Shown piece by piece: positions 17,047 through 27,349 of a stretch of DNA of 64,000 nucleotides. Made by a program: the position numbers and the translations under genes. The stretch's first letter is position 1; each line of letters starts with the position of its first letter. This stretch comes from an uncultured Clostridia bacterium (GTDB lineage Bacteria; Bacillota; Clostridia; TANB77; CAG-508), in contig CAKPLQ010000003.1 of assembly GCA_934167685.1 (NCBI GenBank), positions 1 through 64,000 on the forward strand. The letters are read 5' to 3'. The notes under the pieces are model-generated. The model ran no database searches. It was not told the DNA's origin and saw nothing but the letters and a program-made list of their open reading frames with translations.

Positions 17047-17244
17047 CTAGCCCTCCTTACTATTTACTGCTTTTTGTCCTAACAAATACGTGCTTATAAC
17101 TCCGTTTACAACAGCTATAACTTGTACTATTTGAATTGCGTGTGGTATTGTTATACCATCTACTGCATTTATTCCTGCTACTAATGCACTCATTATTGCT
17201 AATACATTTATTGTGTATTTAGCTATCTTTTTTATTTTATCCAT
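17047..17244 (-). CDS. Phage holin
   Basis: About 65 residues with two membrane helices (TINVLAIMSALVAGINAV and IQIVQVIAVVNGVISTYLL) and a short charged tail. Size, topology and position before the endolysin fit a phi-LC3/small holin. ATG at 17244 is preferred since AAAGGAG lies eight bases upstream. Confidence 0.8.
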   Translation of the reverse strand: MDKIKKIAKYTINVLAIMSALVAGINAVDGITIPHAIQIVQVIAVVNGVISTYLLGQKAVNSKEG

Positions 17245-17258
17245 GATAATCACTCCTT

Positions 17259-17567
17259 TTATTTAAAAATCATAACACTTATTCCGGCTAATATCGCACC
17301 TAAAACAAATGTTATGATTTGATTTCTTATATTCTTTTTTGTCTCTTTGTAGTCTTGAGCTGGTTCGTTTTCTATGCTTGCAACCCTTTTATTCAGCCCA
17401 TTTACGTCTTCACGCATAAGTTTAGTTTCATTTGCAAGCTCTTTTACTGCATATGTTAAGTCGTGTATATCTTCAAGCTTCTCATCATGTTCATCTAATC
17501 TTTTCGTATTAGATTTCGCTCTTTGCTCAACTTGTACTAATCTTTCTATTAATTCTTTTTCTTCCAT
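17259..17567 (-). CDS. XhlA-like membrane-associated lysis protein
   Basis: A protein of 102 residues with a long N-terminal coiled coil (ERLVQVEQRAKSNTKRLDE, VKELANETKLMREDV) and one C-terminal membrane helix (IITFVLGAILAGISVMIF). This is the layout of XhlA-type proteins that work with a holin and endolysin. It lies 14 bases upstream of the holin gene. Confidence 0.75.
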   Translation of the reverse strand: MEEKELIERLVQVEQRAKSNTKRLDEHDEKLEDIHDLTYAVKELANETKLMREDVNGLNKRVASIENEPAQDYKETKKNIRNQIITFVLGAILAGISVMIFK

Positions 17568-17573
17568 ACGAGA

Positions 17574-19727
17574 CTACTCCTCCTTTGTGCTTTCTATATT
17601 GTTTTCTACCTCAGCTGTCTGAACTTCATTTAAAACACTATCTTTATTTACTACATATTCTACTTCAAATGTTGTATCTAGATTTGTTATTAACTTAAAT
17701 ATATTAATACCTTGCCATAATTCTATAGGAGATATACTAGGTAATGTAATTATTTGTGGAGTAGCTAGCTCATAATATACTTCTGCCGGATGTTCTTGAA
17801 AAGATAATTTCAAATCTTCCCCTGTTTCTATATCAGTAGTAAGTAATCTCAAATAACTGAATGGACCATCTTGTCTTATTGATATATACCACCCTTGTCT
17901 TAAATCGTTCATAGTGTCCCACGGGATACCAGTTAATTTATTTGATATAGCTGTAATTTTTGTATTATCATTCTTTATATCTTTAAATAATTTTCCTTTA
18001 TCACAATTTTTGTCTAGTATAAATTTATTAGAAGTGGCAATAATATATTTTTCATCATTGCTACCATCTAAAACAACTTTTCCTATATTCTTCTTAATTT
18101 CTACTTCGCCATTTCTATTTACTTTTAATATGTCTTTTATGTCTCCTACTTTGGCTAATGTATTGCCATTTAAGTTGATTTCAATTACTTTTGGTTCGTG
18201 GTATGATTCGTAATAATCATTTCCAATATTTACTTCTTTTAACATAAAATCTTTAATATATAATGTTCTTTGAGAACCATAATCTGTTGTTATATAAGAA
18301 ATTGTTTTACCTTGTTGTGAAATCACTCTATAATCACTTTCAGTAATTGTATTTAATATGTAATTCGTACTTGATGTTCCATCTGTGTACTTAAATACAA
18401 ATCTAAAATTACCTCCTACAGAATCAGAATACCCTTTTAAATTAATGCTATATTGTGTATTTTCTTTAAAATTTGATACAATATAATTTTTGTTAGTATT
18501 TATATATATGTGTAAATCATTAGCAGTTCCTGTGTAATAACTATCAGTGTTTTTTATCCAATTATTTGCATTCAAAAAGTTTTCTTGATTATACAAATTT
18601 TTTCCACTCTGTTCCAACCCAATACAGCCGAAAGACAAATATGTTTTTTGAGTTGTACTCTTGACTAACACTGGTTTGGGATTTGTTGGCACATCATACT
18701 TATTTCCCCATATACTTAATCTTAAATATTTAACTCCAGACGGAATTGTAATAGGTCTAATATCATAATCTGATAAAATTCCTGAAACAAATTCTTTTTT
18801 AGAGTTATACATTGCACCACTATTTCCGTTATTAAACAAGTTCATTCCACTGAAATAATATTTTTCACCTTCTTTTACTTCTATAAAATCAGTTGCTAAT
18901 ACGTTATATGAATCATCTGCTCTTACTGCACTTCCATTAACAGAGCTTATATAATAATTTTTGCTTACCTTAGACATATCAATCATATTACATCCATTAA
19001 TAACTTCAATCTCTTGTGGATATTCTGGGTTTGGCGATGGCGTACCACCTGTGTATGGTTCGTAAGTCATGTCTTCATTATCTATTGTTACTATTACATT
19101 TGTGTAATCCACATAATCACCAGCAACTCCCGTTCCTCCAGAATTAGCAAAAAACCATACTCCTAAATATTCTTGTCCTGTTTCTAAGTTTGGTATAACA
19201 AATGATATTTCTTTTCCACTAGCATCTGCCCTGATTTTTAATGTTCTATTTGCTCCATTACTATTGCATAACCCCATTGCGTATCTCCCTTTTAAACTTG
19301 AGTTAGATTCAAATGTCGCTTTCATTCTCACTGTTTTTCCTACATATTTTGATAAATTTATTGTTGCATATACTCCGAAAATAATATCAGAAACAGTTAC
19401 ATCTAAACCAACAGATAATCTCACACCTGTAGGGATGGTTTTTGCAATCGTTCCATAACGTCCATAGCCTTTTAATGTATTATCAAATAGCTGTCTGCCG
19501 TCTGTTGTTTCCTGCTCACTATTCCCATCAATATTTATTGCCTTAATCGGCAAATCCACTGCATTTCCACATACTCCATCATTTACTGTCTTAGTAGGTT
19601 GATTATCTATATACTTCTTAATTAGTGACGAATAATCTCTAAATGTGCTTGAAGGCGTCTCTAATGCGTTCTTTATTTTTGTTTTTGTTTCTTTTAAATA
19701 ATTTAATTTTTCTGCTGTTGTTCCCAT
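17574..19727 (-). CDS. Large tail fibre / receptor-binding protein
   Basis: A protein of 717 residues. An N-terminal helical stalk (MGTTAEKLNYLKETKTKIK) precedes beta-rich, Asn/Thr/Gly-rich repeats with carbohydrate-binding-module-like passages (NLETGQEYLGVWFF, YNLKG-like strands). The phrase YEPYTGGTPSPNPEYPQEI is common in clostridial phage tail proteins. It is the last structural gene before lysis, and its start overlaps the stop of the baseplate gene. It probably binds the host surface. Confidence 0.78.
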   Translation of the reverse strand: MGTTAEKLNYLKETKTKIKNALETPSSTFRDYSSLIKKYIDNQPTKTVNDGVCGNAVDLPIKAINIDGNSEQETTDGRQLFDNTLKGYGRYGTIAKTIPTGVRLSVGLDVTVSDIIFGVYATINLSKYVGKTVRMKATFESNSSLKGRYAMGLCNSNGANRTLKIRADASGKEISFVIPNLETGQEYLGVWFFANSGGTGVAGDYVDYTNVIVTIDNEDMTYEPYTGGTPSPNPEYPQEIEVINGCNMIDMSKVSKNYYISSVNGSAVRADDSYNVLATDFIEVKEGEKYYFSGMNLFNNGNSGAMYNSKKEFVSGILSDYDIRPITIPSGVKYLRLSIWGNKYDVPTNPKPVLVKSTTQKTYLSFGCIGLEQSGKNLYNQENFLNANNWIKNTDSYYTGTANDLHIYINTNKNYIVSNFKENTQYSINLKGYSDSVGGNFRFVFKYTDGTSSTNYILNTITESDYRVISQQGKTISYITTDYGSQRTLYIKDFMLKEVNIGNDYYESYHEPKVIEINLNGNTLAKVGDIKDILKVNRNGEVEIKKNIGKVVLDGSNDEKYIIATSNKFILDKNCDKGKLFKDIKNDNTKITAISNKLTGIPWDTMNDLRQGWYISIRQDGPFSYLRLLTTDIETGEDLKLSFQEHPAEVYYELATPQIITLPSISPIELWQGINIFKLITNLDTTFEVEYVVNKDSVLNEVQTAEVENNIESTKEE

Positions 19728-20242
19728 TAGATTACCTCCCCACTTATCTCATCTAATGCAGTGTTTATATCTCCAATCTTTTCTTCTATGTTTGATATAT
19801 TAGTTTTATTCTTTTCGTTATCTTCTTGTAATATTTTTACATCTTTTTTTAAACTTTCAAACTCGTCAAGCCATGTTGGGTACTGCTCTGGTATAGTTTC
19901 AGTTGCATTTATTGAGTCTTTTACTTCCAGCGGTAATATCTCTGATTTGAAGATTTCTACATCATCATGTAATATCCTTAATTGAAACTTGACAAAACCA
20001 GCTTGGCTAAGCAAACTCGACTTGACTGGTAATTCGTAACCTTCATCTGTTCTTGTAATATCATTTATTGTTCCTTTTGTTCCGTCTGGTAACTCTACTT
20101 CTACTATTCCAGCTCCTTCTATTTTCTCGTCTAAAACAAAAAGAAGAACTTCTTGTAAGTTCTCTCCACTCATTCCCAAAGTTCTTTTCGTTCTGCTCAA
20201 TATCTTTCTATCAGACTTTCTTATTAATATTTTATTTATCAT
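19727..20242 (-). CDS. BppU-like baseplate upper protein (DUF2479 type)
   Basis: A protein of 171 residues. The N-terminal beta domain (VLLFVLDEKIEGAGIVEVEL, TINDITRTDEGYELPV, AGFVKFQLRI) resembles the N-terminal domain of lactococcal-phage BppU. A C-terminal coiled coil follows (LKKDVKILQEDNEKNKTNI). It likely joins baseplate core to the fibre gene encoded next, which overlaps by one base. Confidence 0.7.
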   Translation of the reverse strand: MINKILIRKSDRKILSRTKRTLGMSGENLQEVLLFVLDEKIEGAGIVEVELPDGTKGTINDITRTDEGYELPVKSSLLSQAGFVKFQLRILHDDVEIFKSEILPLEVKDSINATETIPEQYPTWLDEFESLKKDVKILQEDNEKNKTNISNIEEKIGDINTALDEISGEVI

Positions 20243-20254
20243 AATTTTCCCTTT

Positions 20255-21217
20255 CTACTTACAAACAAAAAGTAATTGACCTCTTATCCATGAATTTTTT
20301 GTGACTGGTGTTACGCTTCTATAGTTTAAATTTATGACATTTGACCCTGATAAAATTGTAACATCTCCTAATTGTCCTACTTGATTTACAAAAATTGAAG
20401 AAATTGCACCTGCTGCTGTAACTCCTGTTATTTCGCACAATTTATAAGCTGTCCAAGTTTGTGAAAGGTTTTCCGCTGCACCGTCAAAAAATATAAAACA
20501 TAATTTTCCAAACCTATACCCTGTTACGTTGAAGCCACTCAATTTAGAAGTTATTACAAGCTTCTCTGTTTTAAAGAAATTCTTATTATAAAACTCTTCA
20601 AATACATTATTATTGTTTTTTACATATATTACAGGCTCAACATACTCTTCATATGTAGTTGCTTTTGAACCTTGTTCAATTTGCACTTCTAATACTAAGT
20701 TATTAAATGCTAAGCCCGTTGCGTTTACATATGCATAAAAATCAATTGCTGTTCTTTCTGTTAATGTGAATGTTACACTCTTAGTATCTGTTGTTGCAAA
20801 AGTCTCTGCTGAAATTGTTGCAATATTAGTTGTCGTTCCACTTTTTCTTAAATAAAATGCAGCCGCTTGTGTTGTTCTCGTTACTGTACCACTTTTTTTA
20901 TTCATAGACCATGTGTATGTACCAGCTTCCAAGACAATTTTAGTTGATGACTGTGCATACATAATTCCATTTCCTGTGCTTGTGCCATTTATAGTCATAA
21001 TGCTATTGTTAAAAGATGTAGTTACTCCCAATATTGTTTGGCTTAGCAACTCATCAGAATTAAACTTATTTTTTCCTATCTTAACCCAAACTTTTTCTCT
21101 AGTGGTTGGCTTCGTTGTACCTACAATTACGGCACTTTCCTCAATATTATTTTGAAACGCATCAAATGTAGTTTTATTTAATTTTGTTTTTCCATTTATC
21201 CACTCAATTAATTTCAT
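20255..21217 (-). CDS. Tail/baseplate protein, 320 residues
   Basis: Not recognised as a defined family. It begins KLIEWINGKTKLNKTTFDAF, a start often seen in clostridial phage baseplate proteins, followed by Thr-rich beta passages (FNNSIMTINGTSTGNGIMY). A C-terminal region SIFVNQVGQLGDVTI looks like a small trimeric head. It overlaps the preceding tail gene by 14 bases. Host-binding accessory is likely from position. Confidence 0.65.
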   Translation of the reverse strand: MKLIEWINGKTKLNKTTFDAFQNNIEESAVIVGTTKPTTREKVWVKIGKNKFNSDELLSQTILGVTTSFNNSIMTINGTSTGNGIMYAQSSTKIVLEAGTYTWSMNKKSGTVTRTTQAAAFYLRKSGTTTNIATISAETFATTDTKSVTFTLTERTAIDFYAYVNATGLAFNNLVLEVQIEQGSKATTYEEYVEPVIYVKNNNNVFEEFYNKNFFKTEKLVITSKLSGFNVTGYRFGKLCFIFFDGAAENLSQTWTAYKLCEITGVTAAGAISSIFVNQVGQLGDVTILSGSNVINLNYRSVTPVTKNSWIRGQLLFVCK

Positions 21218-24023
21218 TTAACTTATCCTCCATTTCTTTTATTCTATTTTCTAGTTTTTCTATCATTTCTTGTTGTTCTTGTATTGCTTTTGATAATGTA
21301 GCAATAATTGGCAATTCATTAATATAGTATCTTTCCTCGTTTTTTTCTGTTTGCGGACTTATTAATACAAAATTAGTGTCTATTTCTTCCATTTCTTGTG
21401 CAATATAACCTATATTATAATGTTTTCCATCATTTTTCTTGTCGAACTGCCTATGTTTTATTTGTTTTATTATGTCTAATGCCTTAACAGTACTATCTTT
21501 TATATTATTTTTTATCCTTTTATCTGAAGAAATATTATCAGCGTATACATTACCAGATACATGTAAACTGCCCCATATCCACGCTCCAGCACTTGGATAT
21601 ACGGAAAAATTAACTTTCTTTTCATCACTTCCTAGCATTACAGTACCACCGAAACAATTTAATGTTCCGTTTTCGACGATTAAATTTCCTTCATCAGAAA
21701 AAAGTACGTAAGTATTTTCATCTCCGATTTTAAATGAATTTGAACCTGCTTGATTTTTAAAAAATTGCATCTTGTCTAATATATTTATTCTAGATTCACC
21801 CAAAACATTCTCTGGGAATATCTCCATATAAGATTTTGATGCATCGTTTGCGTTATAAAAATATAATCCGCTTCCAGATGGGTCTCCTTCTATTCTGACC
21901 CCTCCTGTTTGTATTCCTGTTCCTAATCCATTTAAAATTATATCACATGCGGTTAATACTAAACTTCCACTACCCGTATCGGAGTCTTTTGCACCTATAT
22001 TAAAATCTTTAACATAAAGTATTGGAAAGAACTTTCCATCTGATTTCGTTTTTATTCCCCATGCCATTCCATTTGATATATCCGTATCATATTCTCCCTC
22101 TACTGAAAAAGATATATATTGTTTATTATCTACTGTTTGTACTCCCATTTCTCCAAATGGTGTTGTTGCTCCGCTTTTGTAGAAGTGTTCTCCATCTTTG
22201 TCAAAACTTGCTATTACATTGTTACTACCATCTACAATACATAAACTAGCATTGTTATTAAATACCATCATCTTTATAAAATCTGATATTTTATTCCATG
22301 CAACTTGAACGCTTTCATAGTCTTGTATTATTTTTGTCCCAAGTTCTTCTTCATCTACTTTTTTATTAACTTCTGTCATTATTTGTGTAGATGTTTGTGT
22401 AATACTTGTATTTAATTGTACTTTTGTTGCAAATGTGTCTGTTAAATCACTTTTTTGTGCCCATTTAACTTGCATTTCTGCACTAAAATCTTTTATTTGT
22501 ATTGTATTTTTTCCTTGTTCTAATATAATATGAAGTTCGCCTAAATCTTCTATTTCTTCATTGTCTTTAATGCTTCCATCTTGATTTATTCTTCTTATTA
22601 TTTTAGCAGTTCCGTTATCTAACGCATATTCATCTCTAATATTGCCGTTTTGTCTTAATGTGTCTGTTATTTTTAAATCATAATTAGTAGAATTTCCTTT
22701 TTCATCTGTTACAATTAATACACTCTCTACATCTCTTAAATATAAACTATCGCTTAAATACAAATCATCACTTAAAACTAACGGTGCAAATACTGTATTA
22801 TTTCCATATATATTAAGTTTTAATAATTCCCCATTTGCACAATTGTCTAATGTTATTGTTTTAGTATCTGTTACAGTTTTTGTCAAATCTGCTATATTAC
22901 TTACTTTGTTAGATATTTCATTTATACTTATTTCATGTTCTGCTATTTTTTCTGTGTTGTCTGAAGTTTCTTGTGCTAGTTGAGTGATTTTTCCATCTAT
23001 CTGATTTATTTCACTTTGTACTCTTTTTATTTTATTTGAATTAGTTTGCTTTGTCTGCATGCTTTCTTGCTCTGTCTTAGCTTGTATCTTACTTTTAATA
23101 TTTGCTTTAAATTTTCCAGCATATTCTAATTCTCCTTGAAATAAAACTTTTTTACCGTCTATAATTAAAATATCTCCAATGTCATAAGCCGGGTCTATTA
23201 TAGTTTCTCCTTCAAACGAGTACACTTCAAAATTTTTAATTTGATTATATATATTTTCTACTTGATTACTGTCAACTATATACATATTATTTTGATTTAT
23301 ATATATAGTATCAGCTGTACTATTTCCAAACTTATAATCTTGTGTTCCATCTTCATAAGAGACTTTGGATACTTTAAACTTGTCTCCCCATTTGTAATCT
23401 TTAAATAAGTTAATATCTACATTTCCTGTATCTTGCCCAAATGTTCTAATATAAAGTTTTCCATCTCTGCCAATTACTGCAAAACCTCCAGCTTGTTCAG
23501 CAATGTAACTTAAATAAGTTCTAGCTAATACAGTATTATCATATACAGATATTTGTTTATCAGAGTTAAGAAAAGAAGTAGAACCTAATTCTACTCCTAT
23601 CTTAGTACATATATCTTGCAATACTTGTAACATTGTTGCTGGATAAGTTAAATCGCTACCATCATATTTATTGTCTTCAAATTTCTTCATGTAATCTGTC
23701 GCATTTATCTTTACTTTAAACTCATCATCTTCTACTGATTGAATTGTAAACTTTCCGACTGGTATTATTTCATCTTCTAAGCCACTTTCAATATATACTT
23801 CATTATAATTATCAGGTAAGTCTCTTTTATCTATTTCAAACTCAATATCAATCTCAGGTGTACTTCCTAAACAAATTTCATTATTATTAAATAACTCTAA
23901 TGTTGTTTTAAAGTCTCCTATATGATTAGGCTCAACTTGTTTTCCGTCTATGTATATATTTAATTCATGTTGTGTTGAATCATTTAGTATTTTATCTTTA
24001 TAATTTTGACTTGTATTATACAT
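21204..24023 (-). CDS. Tail-associated protein with S74 chaperone domain
   Basis: A protein of 939 residues in the Tal (tail lysin/hub) position after the tape measure and distal tail genes. The N-terminal part (about 1-330) looks like a hub region; a coiled coil follows (SEINQIDGKITQLAQETSDN). The C-terminus carries an intramolecular chaperone of endosialidase (Peptidase_S74): SSDKRIKNNIKDSTVKALDI, IGYIAQEMEE and a trailing coiled coil. Such domains trimerise the stalk and often release themselves by autocleavage before the SSDKRIK serine. Confidence 0.82.
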   Translation of the reverse strand: MYNTSQNYKDKILNDSTQHELNIYIDGKQVEPNHIGDFKTTLELFNNNEICLGSTPEIDIEFEIDKRDLPDNYNEVYIESGLEDEIIPVGKFTIQSVEDDEFKVKINATDYMKKFEDNKYDGSDLTYPATMLQVLQDICTKIGVELGSTSFLNSDKQISVYDNTVLARTYLSYIAEQAGGFAVIGRDGKLYIRTFGQDTGNVDINLFKDYKWGDKFKVSKVSYEDGTQDYKFGNSTADTIYINQNNMYIVDSNQVENIYNQIKNFEVYSFEGETIIDPAYDIGDILIIDGKKVLFQGELEYAGKFKANIKSKIQAKTEQESMQTKQTNSNKIKRVQSEINQIDGKITQLAQETSDNTEKIAEHEISINEISNKVSNIADLTKTVTDTKTITLDNCANGELLKLNIYGNNTVFAPLVLSDDLYLSDSLYLRDVESVLIVTDEKGNSTNYDLKITDTLRQNGNIRDEYALDNGTAKIIRRINQDGSIKDNEEIEDLGELHIILEQGKNTIQIKDFSAEMQVKWAQKSDLTDTFATKVQLNTSITQTSTQIMTEVNKKVDEEELGTKIIQDYESVQVAWNKISDFIKMMVFNNNASLCIVDGSNNVIASFDKDGEHFYKSGATTPFGEMGVQTVDNKQYISFSVEGEYDTDISNGMAWGIKTKSDGKFFPILYVKDFNIGAKDSDTGSGSLVLTACDIILNGLGTGIQTGGVRIEGDPSGSGLYFYNANDASKSYMEIFPENVLGESRINILDKMQFFKNQAGSNSFKIGDENTYVLFSDEGNLIVENGTLNCFGGTVMLGSDEKKVNFSVYPSAGAWIWGSLHVSGNVYADNISSDKRIKNNIKDSTVKALDIIKQIKHRQFDKKNDGKHYNIGYIAQEMEEIDTNFVLISPQTEKNEERYYINELPIIATLSKAIQEQQEMIEKLENRIKEMEDKLNEIN

Positions 24024-24032
24024 TATAGCCTC

Positions 24033-24455
24033 CTACGAATTTGCATTCTTTACTGCTTGTTTCTGTGCTTCTGTTAACTCTTTTTGCATTAAATTAAAAG
24101 AACACTTCCATCTTGTTTTGGAAGTGTTCGCATTTAATTCTGTATCTACCATTTCTACTTTTCTTTTTGAAACTCTAAATTTTGCTCCTTCTAAAAATCC
24201 ACCATTTACAACTGGTACTTTTACATCTAGCACAAATGGATTTTTATACGTTTTTTGAATTATGTTCTCTGCCTCTTCTTCTGAATTTAAATCCCATGCC
24301 ATAGAAAGTTTTAACATTCCCACAGCAATTGGATTATCTATTAATGCACCTGTCTTTTTACTTGTATAACTATCGTTGTCTGTATCTTCTATATCTGCAC
24401 TATATGACGAAGGAGTTGGCAAATTTTCTGTTTCTCCATGTTCTTTCCATAACAT
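24033..24455 (-). CDS. Distal-tail-position protein
   Basis: About 140 residues, between the tape measure and tail hub genes, where Dit-like proteins are encoded. Readable blocks are DNPIAVGMLKLSMAWDLNSE and FVLDVKVPVVNGGFLEGAKF. I do not recognise a characterised family. ATG at 24455 is preferred over a GTG three codons earlier because AGGTGAT precedes it. Confidence 0.65.
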   Translation of the reverse strand: MLWKEHGETENLPTPSSYSADIEDTDNDSYTSKKTGALIDNPIAVGMLKLSMAWDLNSEEEAENIIQKTYKNPFVLDVKVPVVNGGFLEGAKFRVSKRKVEMVDTELNANTSKTRWKCSFNLMQKELTEAQKQAVKNANS

Positions 24456-24456
24456 C

Positions 24457-27276
24457 TTAATCACCTACCGTTACTATTGTATTTTTTCCAGTTCTTCTGG
24501 TTTTTGAATTTATATAATCTATTGTGTCATCAAATATATCTTTGCCTAAATATTGTATTGTTACATGTATTGGTTGTCCGTTGTTACTTTGGCTTGCTAA
24601 TATGTCTTCAAGTGTTTCAGACAAATTCTGTGATTGTACTCTTACTGGTTCTATTTTAGCATTAGTTTGAATGCTATTTCCTATACCACTTGTATCAATC
24701 GTATATGACATTGTTCCTGCTAAATTTTCTATTTCATTTTTTACTTTGCTAGTATTGTCTCTTATTCCGCTAACCATTAAATCAATCATGTCTGGCATAT
24801 ATGTATGAAAGTTTGACAATGGTCCAATATCTGGTTCAGAGAAATGTAGATAGTCTTTTATTCGGTCTGCAACAGAATTAACTGCACTTGTTACTTTGTG
24901 AATATTGTTTTTTATTCCAGAAGCCATATTGTCTGCTAAATCTTTCCCCCAAGTTGATGCATTACGTCCTAAGTTAGAAAATGTGTTTTTTATGCTATCT
25001 CCCCAATTAAAAATAGTACTCTTTGCAGTATTCAATCCTGTTGAAATTTTGTTCTTTAGAGTATTTACACTACTACTTACATTCTGTGATGCATTACTCC
25101 AAGTTGAACTAATCTTATTTTTTACATCATTTCCCCAGTTCGAAATTGTTGTTTTAGTATTACTTGACCAGTTTGAAATATTGCTTTTTATTTCTGTCAA
25201 TTTATTAGTCACATTATTTTTAAAATCGATAAATGGTTGTTTTACTTTGTCCCATATTCCTAGTAATCCATTTTTCAAACCTTCTACAATGAAATTTCCT
25301 TGTTCTTCCATGACTGTTGATGGCGAATGTATTCCAAAAGCACTTTTAAAGCCGTCAATGAAAGGCTTAAATATATTATCATATACCCATTGGCCAACTC
25401 CAACAATAGCATCACCTATTCCTTTAAATATTCCTGCTACTACATTTCCTCCGCATTCTTCTATCTTATCATTGAAATAATCTTCAATCCCATTAAAAGC
25501 ATCACTTATTAATGTTCCTAAAAATAGTGCAAATCCTCCAAAAGCAGCACCAAGTCCTCTAAAGAATGATTGTACGACTCCACTCCAATCTATATTTTTA
25601 ACAAACTCTTCAACATCTCTCGCTATTTGTTGCCAATCTATTTCTTCTAATGCCGTGTCTATACTATCAAATACACCTTTTATTCCTTCACTTAAAGTTT
25701 GTCCTGCTGTTTTCCAGTCTATATTATTGAAAAATCCATTTATACTATCTCCAATTGCTTTTCCAAACTGTTTCCAATCAAATGTAGTTACAAAATTGTA
25801 AGCAAAATAAATTGCTGTATTTATTCCTTGTGCGAATGTATTTCCAACTTGATTCCAGTTTGTTGTTTTTATAAATCCATTTAGGAATTGTGCAATATTT
25901 GTTGCTATATTTCTTGCTGTATTTTGTATCTTTGTCCAATCTATACTGTTCATTGCATCATTTAGTTTTTGACCTATTGTTGCTCCAACTTCATACCAAT
26001 TGCCATTCTTTATTGCATCTATCATAGAACTTGACATATTACTCATTTTTGATAAATCAAAATTAGGTGTAGTTGTATCATCTCCACTATTCTTATTATC
26101 AGAAACATTATTTATTTCATTGTGTATATTTGATAATGATTTTCCAGTATCCTTAGCACTTTTTGATGTACTATTCATAGATGATGCCGTAGCTTTTGCA
26201 AAAATATTTACTCCTGTCAATGCGTATGCAACACTTTGAATTGCTCTCATTAACTGATATACTAAATTAGTTAAGAATTGTATTACGGGCGCTAATGCTG
26301 ACCCCATAGCATACTTCATATAATCTATGTTAGCACTTAATTGTTTTGCACCTGCATTTTGACTTGATAACCACGATTGAGCAGAACTACTTAATGTTGA
26401 ATATATACTTCTTAGACTAAATAATGCTGTAGCATATTTTAAGACATGTCCAAGTCCACTTTTTATTCCACCACTCCACTGTTTTATTTGATTCTTTATT
26501 TTTATTGTCATTCCTGATATGTTGTCCATTGATGGTGTTATCTTTTTCAAGCCTGAAAAAAGGCTAGAAAAGAAACTTCCTTTGCTTCCTTTTTCTAGCT
26601 TATCTTTTTTATTATTTAATCTTTCTAATTCTGCTTCCGCTTCTATTATTTCTTTAGTATTTAGATGTATCTTGCCTTCTTTTGCATTTTCTAGTTTTTC
26701 TTCTATTTCACTTATTTTATACTTTACCAACTCTAATTCTTTTGAACTTCCAATTTGTTTTGCTTCCTGTTTAAATTGCCTTATTGCTGGAACTATTTGA
26801 CTAATCTTGCTTTTTAAAGTGTCCCATAAACTTAATTTCGTCATATTAGGAACATTTGGTTTTTCAACATTAGGTGCATTTTCTTCTACTGTATTTGTTA
26901 TAACTGGTTTCTTTATTTGTATATTTCCTATGTTTTGCTCTTCTTTCTTTATTCCTAAGATATTCCCTTTTAACTTTTGCATTTCTTTAGAATATCCAAC
27001 TATATTCTTTATCTTGAACGCATTACCATTAATGGTCATCCCACTGATATCGTTTGGGTCAAATGCTTCCTTTATTTGTTTTTTAGCAGTTGAAATTTGT
27101 TTGTTTACTTCTTTTAAGTCAATATTTGCAGTTATATCTTTTAAATTTATATTGTCAAATTGTTTTTTTATTAATTCTATTTGCTTTTTTATAGAAGGCG
27201 CTAACTTTTCAAATTCTTTTACAGCCTTTTCTACGCTTGTATTTACTATGATATCTATTTCTTCAGTTGTCACCAA
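24457..27276 (-). CDS. Tail tape measure protein
   Basis: A protein of 939 residues. The N-terminal coiled coil (1-250) leads to hydrophobic segments around 280-360. Repeated NNIDWKTAG/DWKQFGKAIGDSINGF units and a C-terminal region with FGIHSPSTVMEEQGNFIVEG and FSEPDIGPLSNFHTYMPDM are both hallmark phrases of Gram-positive tape measure proteins. It sets tail length. The start is a TTG at 27276 or GTG at 27273, both after AGGAGGAAT. Confidence 0.93.
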   Translation of the reverse strand: MVTTEEIDIIVNTSVEKAVKEFEKLAPSIKKQIELIKKQFDNINLKDITANIDLKEVNKQISTAKKQIKEAFDPNDISGMTINGNAFKIKNIVGYSKEMQKLKGNILGIKKEEQNIGNIQIKKPVITNTVEENAPNVEKPNVPNMTKLSLWDTLKSKISQIVPAIRQFKQEAKQIGSSKELELVKYKISEIEEKLENAKEGKIHLNTKEIIEAEAELERLNNKKDKLEKGSKGSFFSSLFSGLKKITPSMDNISGMTIKIKNQIKQWSGGIKSGLGHVLKYATALFSLRSIYSTLSSSAQSWLSSQNAGAKQLSANIDYMKYAMGSALAPVIQFLTNLVYQLMRAIQSVAYALTGVNIFAKATASSMNSTSKSAKDTGKSLSNIHNEINNVSDNKNSGDDTTTPNFDLSKMSNMSSSMIDAIKNGNWYEVGATIGQKLNDAMNSIDWTKIQNTARNIATNIAQFLNGFIKTTNWNQVGNTFAQGINTAIYFAYNFVTTFDWKQFGKAIGDSINGFFNNIDWKTAGQTLSEGIKGVFDSIDTALEEIDWQQIARDVEEFVKNIDWSGVVQSFFRGLGAAFGGFALFLGTLISDAFNGIEDYFNDKIEECGGNVVAGIFKGIGDAIVGVGQWVYDNIFKPFIDGFKSAFGIHSPSTVMEEQGNFIVEGLKNGLLGIWDKVKQPFIDFKNNVTNKLTEIKSNISNWSSNTKTTISNWGNDVKNKISSTWSNASQNVSSSVNTLKNKISTGLNTAKSTIFNWGDSIKNTFSNLGRNASTWGKDLADNMASGIKNNIHKVTSAVNSVADRIKDYLHFSEPDIGPLSNFHTYMPDMIDLMVSGIRDNTSKVKNEIENLAGTMSYTIDTSGIGNSIQTNAKIEPVRVQSQNLSETLEDILASQSNNGQPIHVTIQYLGKDIFDDTIDYINSKTRRTGKNTIVTVGD

Positions 27277-27349
27277 TCATTCCTCCTTTCTTATTTTTAT
27301 TTTTTGTTGTATAATCTACCTATCTTATTTTAGAAAGGTGGTGAATATT

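Noticed and set aside
26807..27349. Long extension of the + strand accessory gene upstream of 27350
   Set aside because: This part reads antisense through the tape measure gene, is Phe/Ile-rich shadow sequence, and a ribosome site with promoter lies at 27309-27341.
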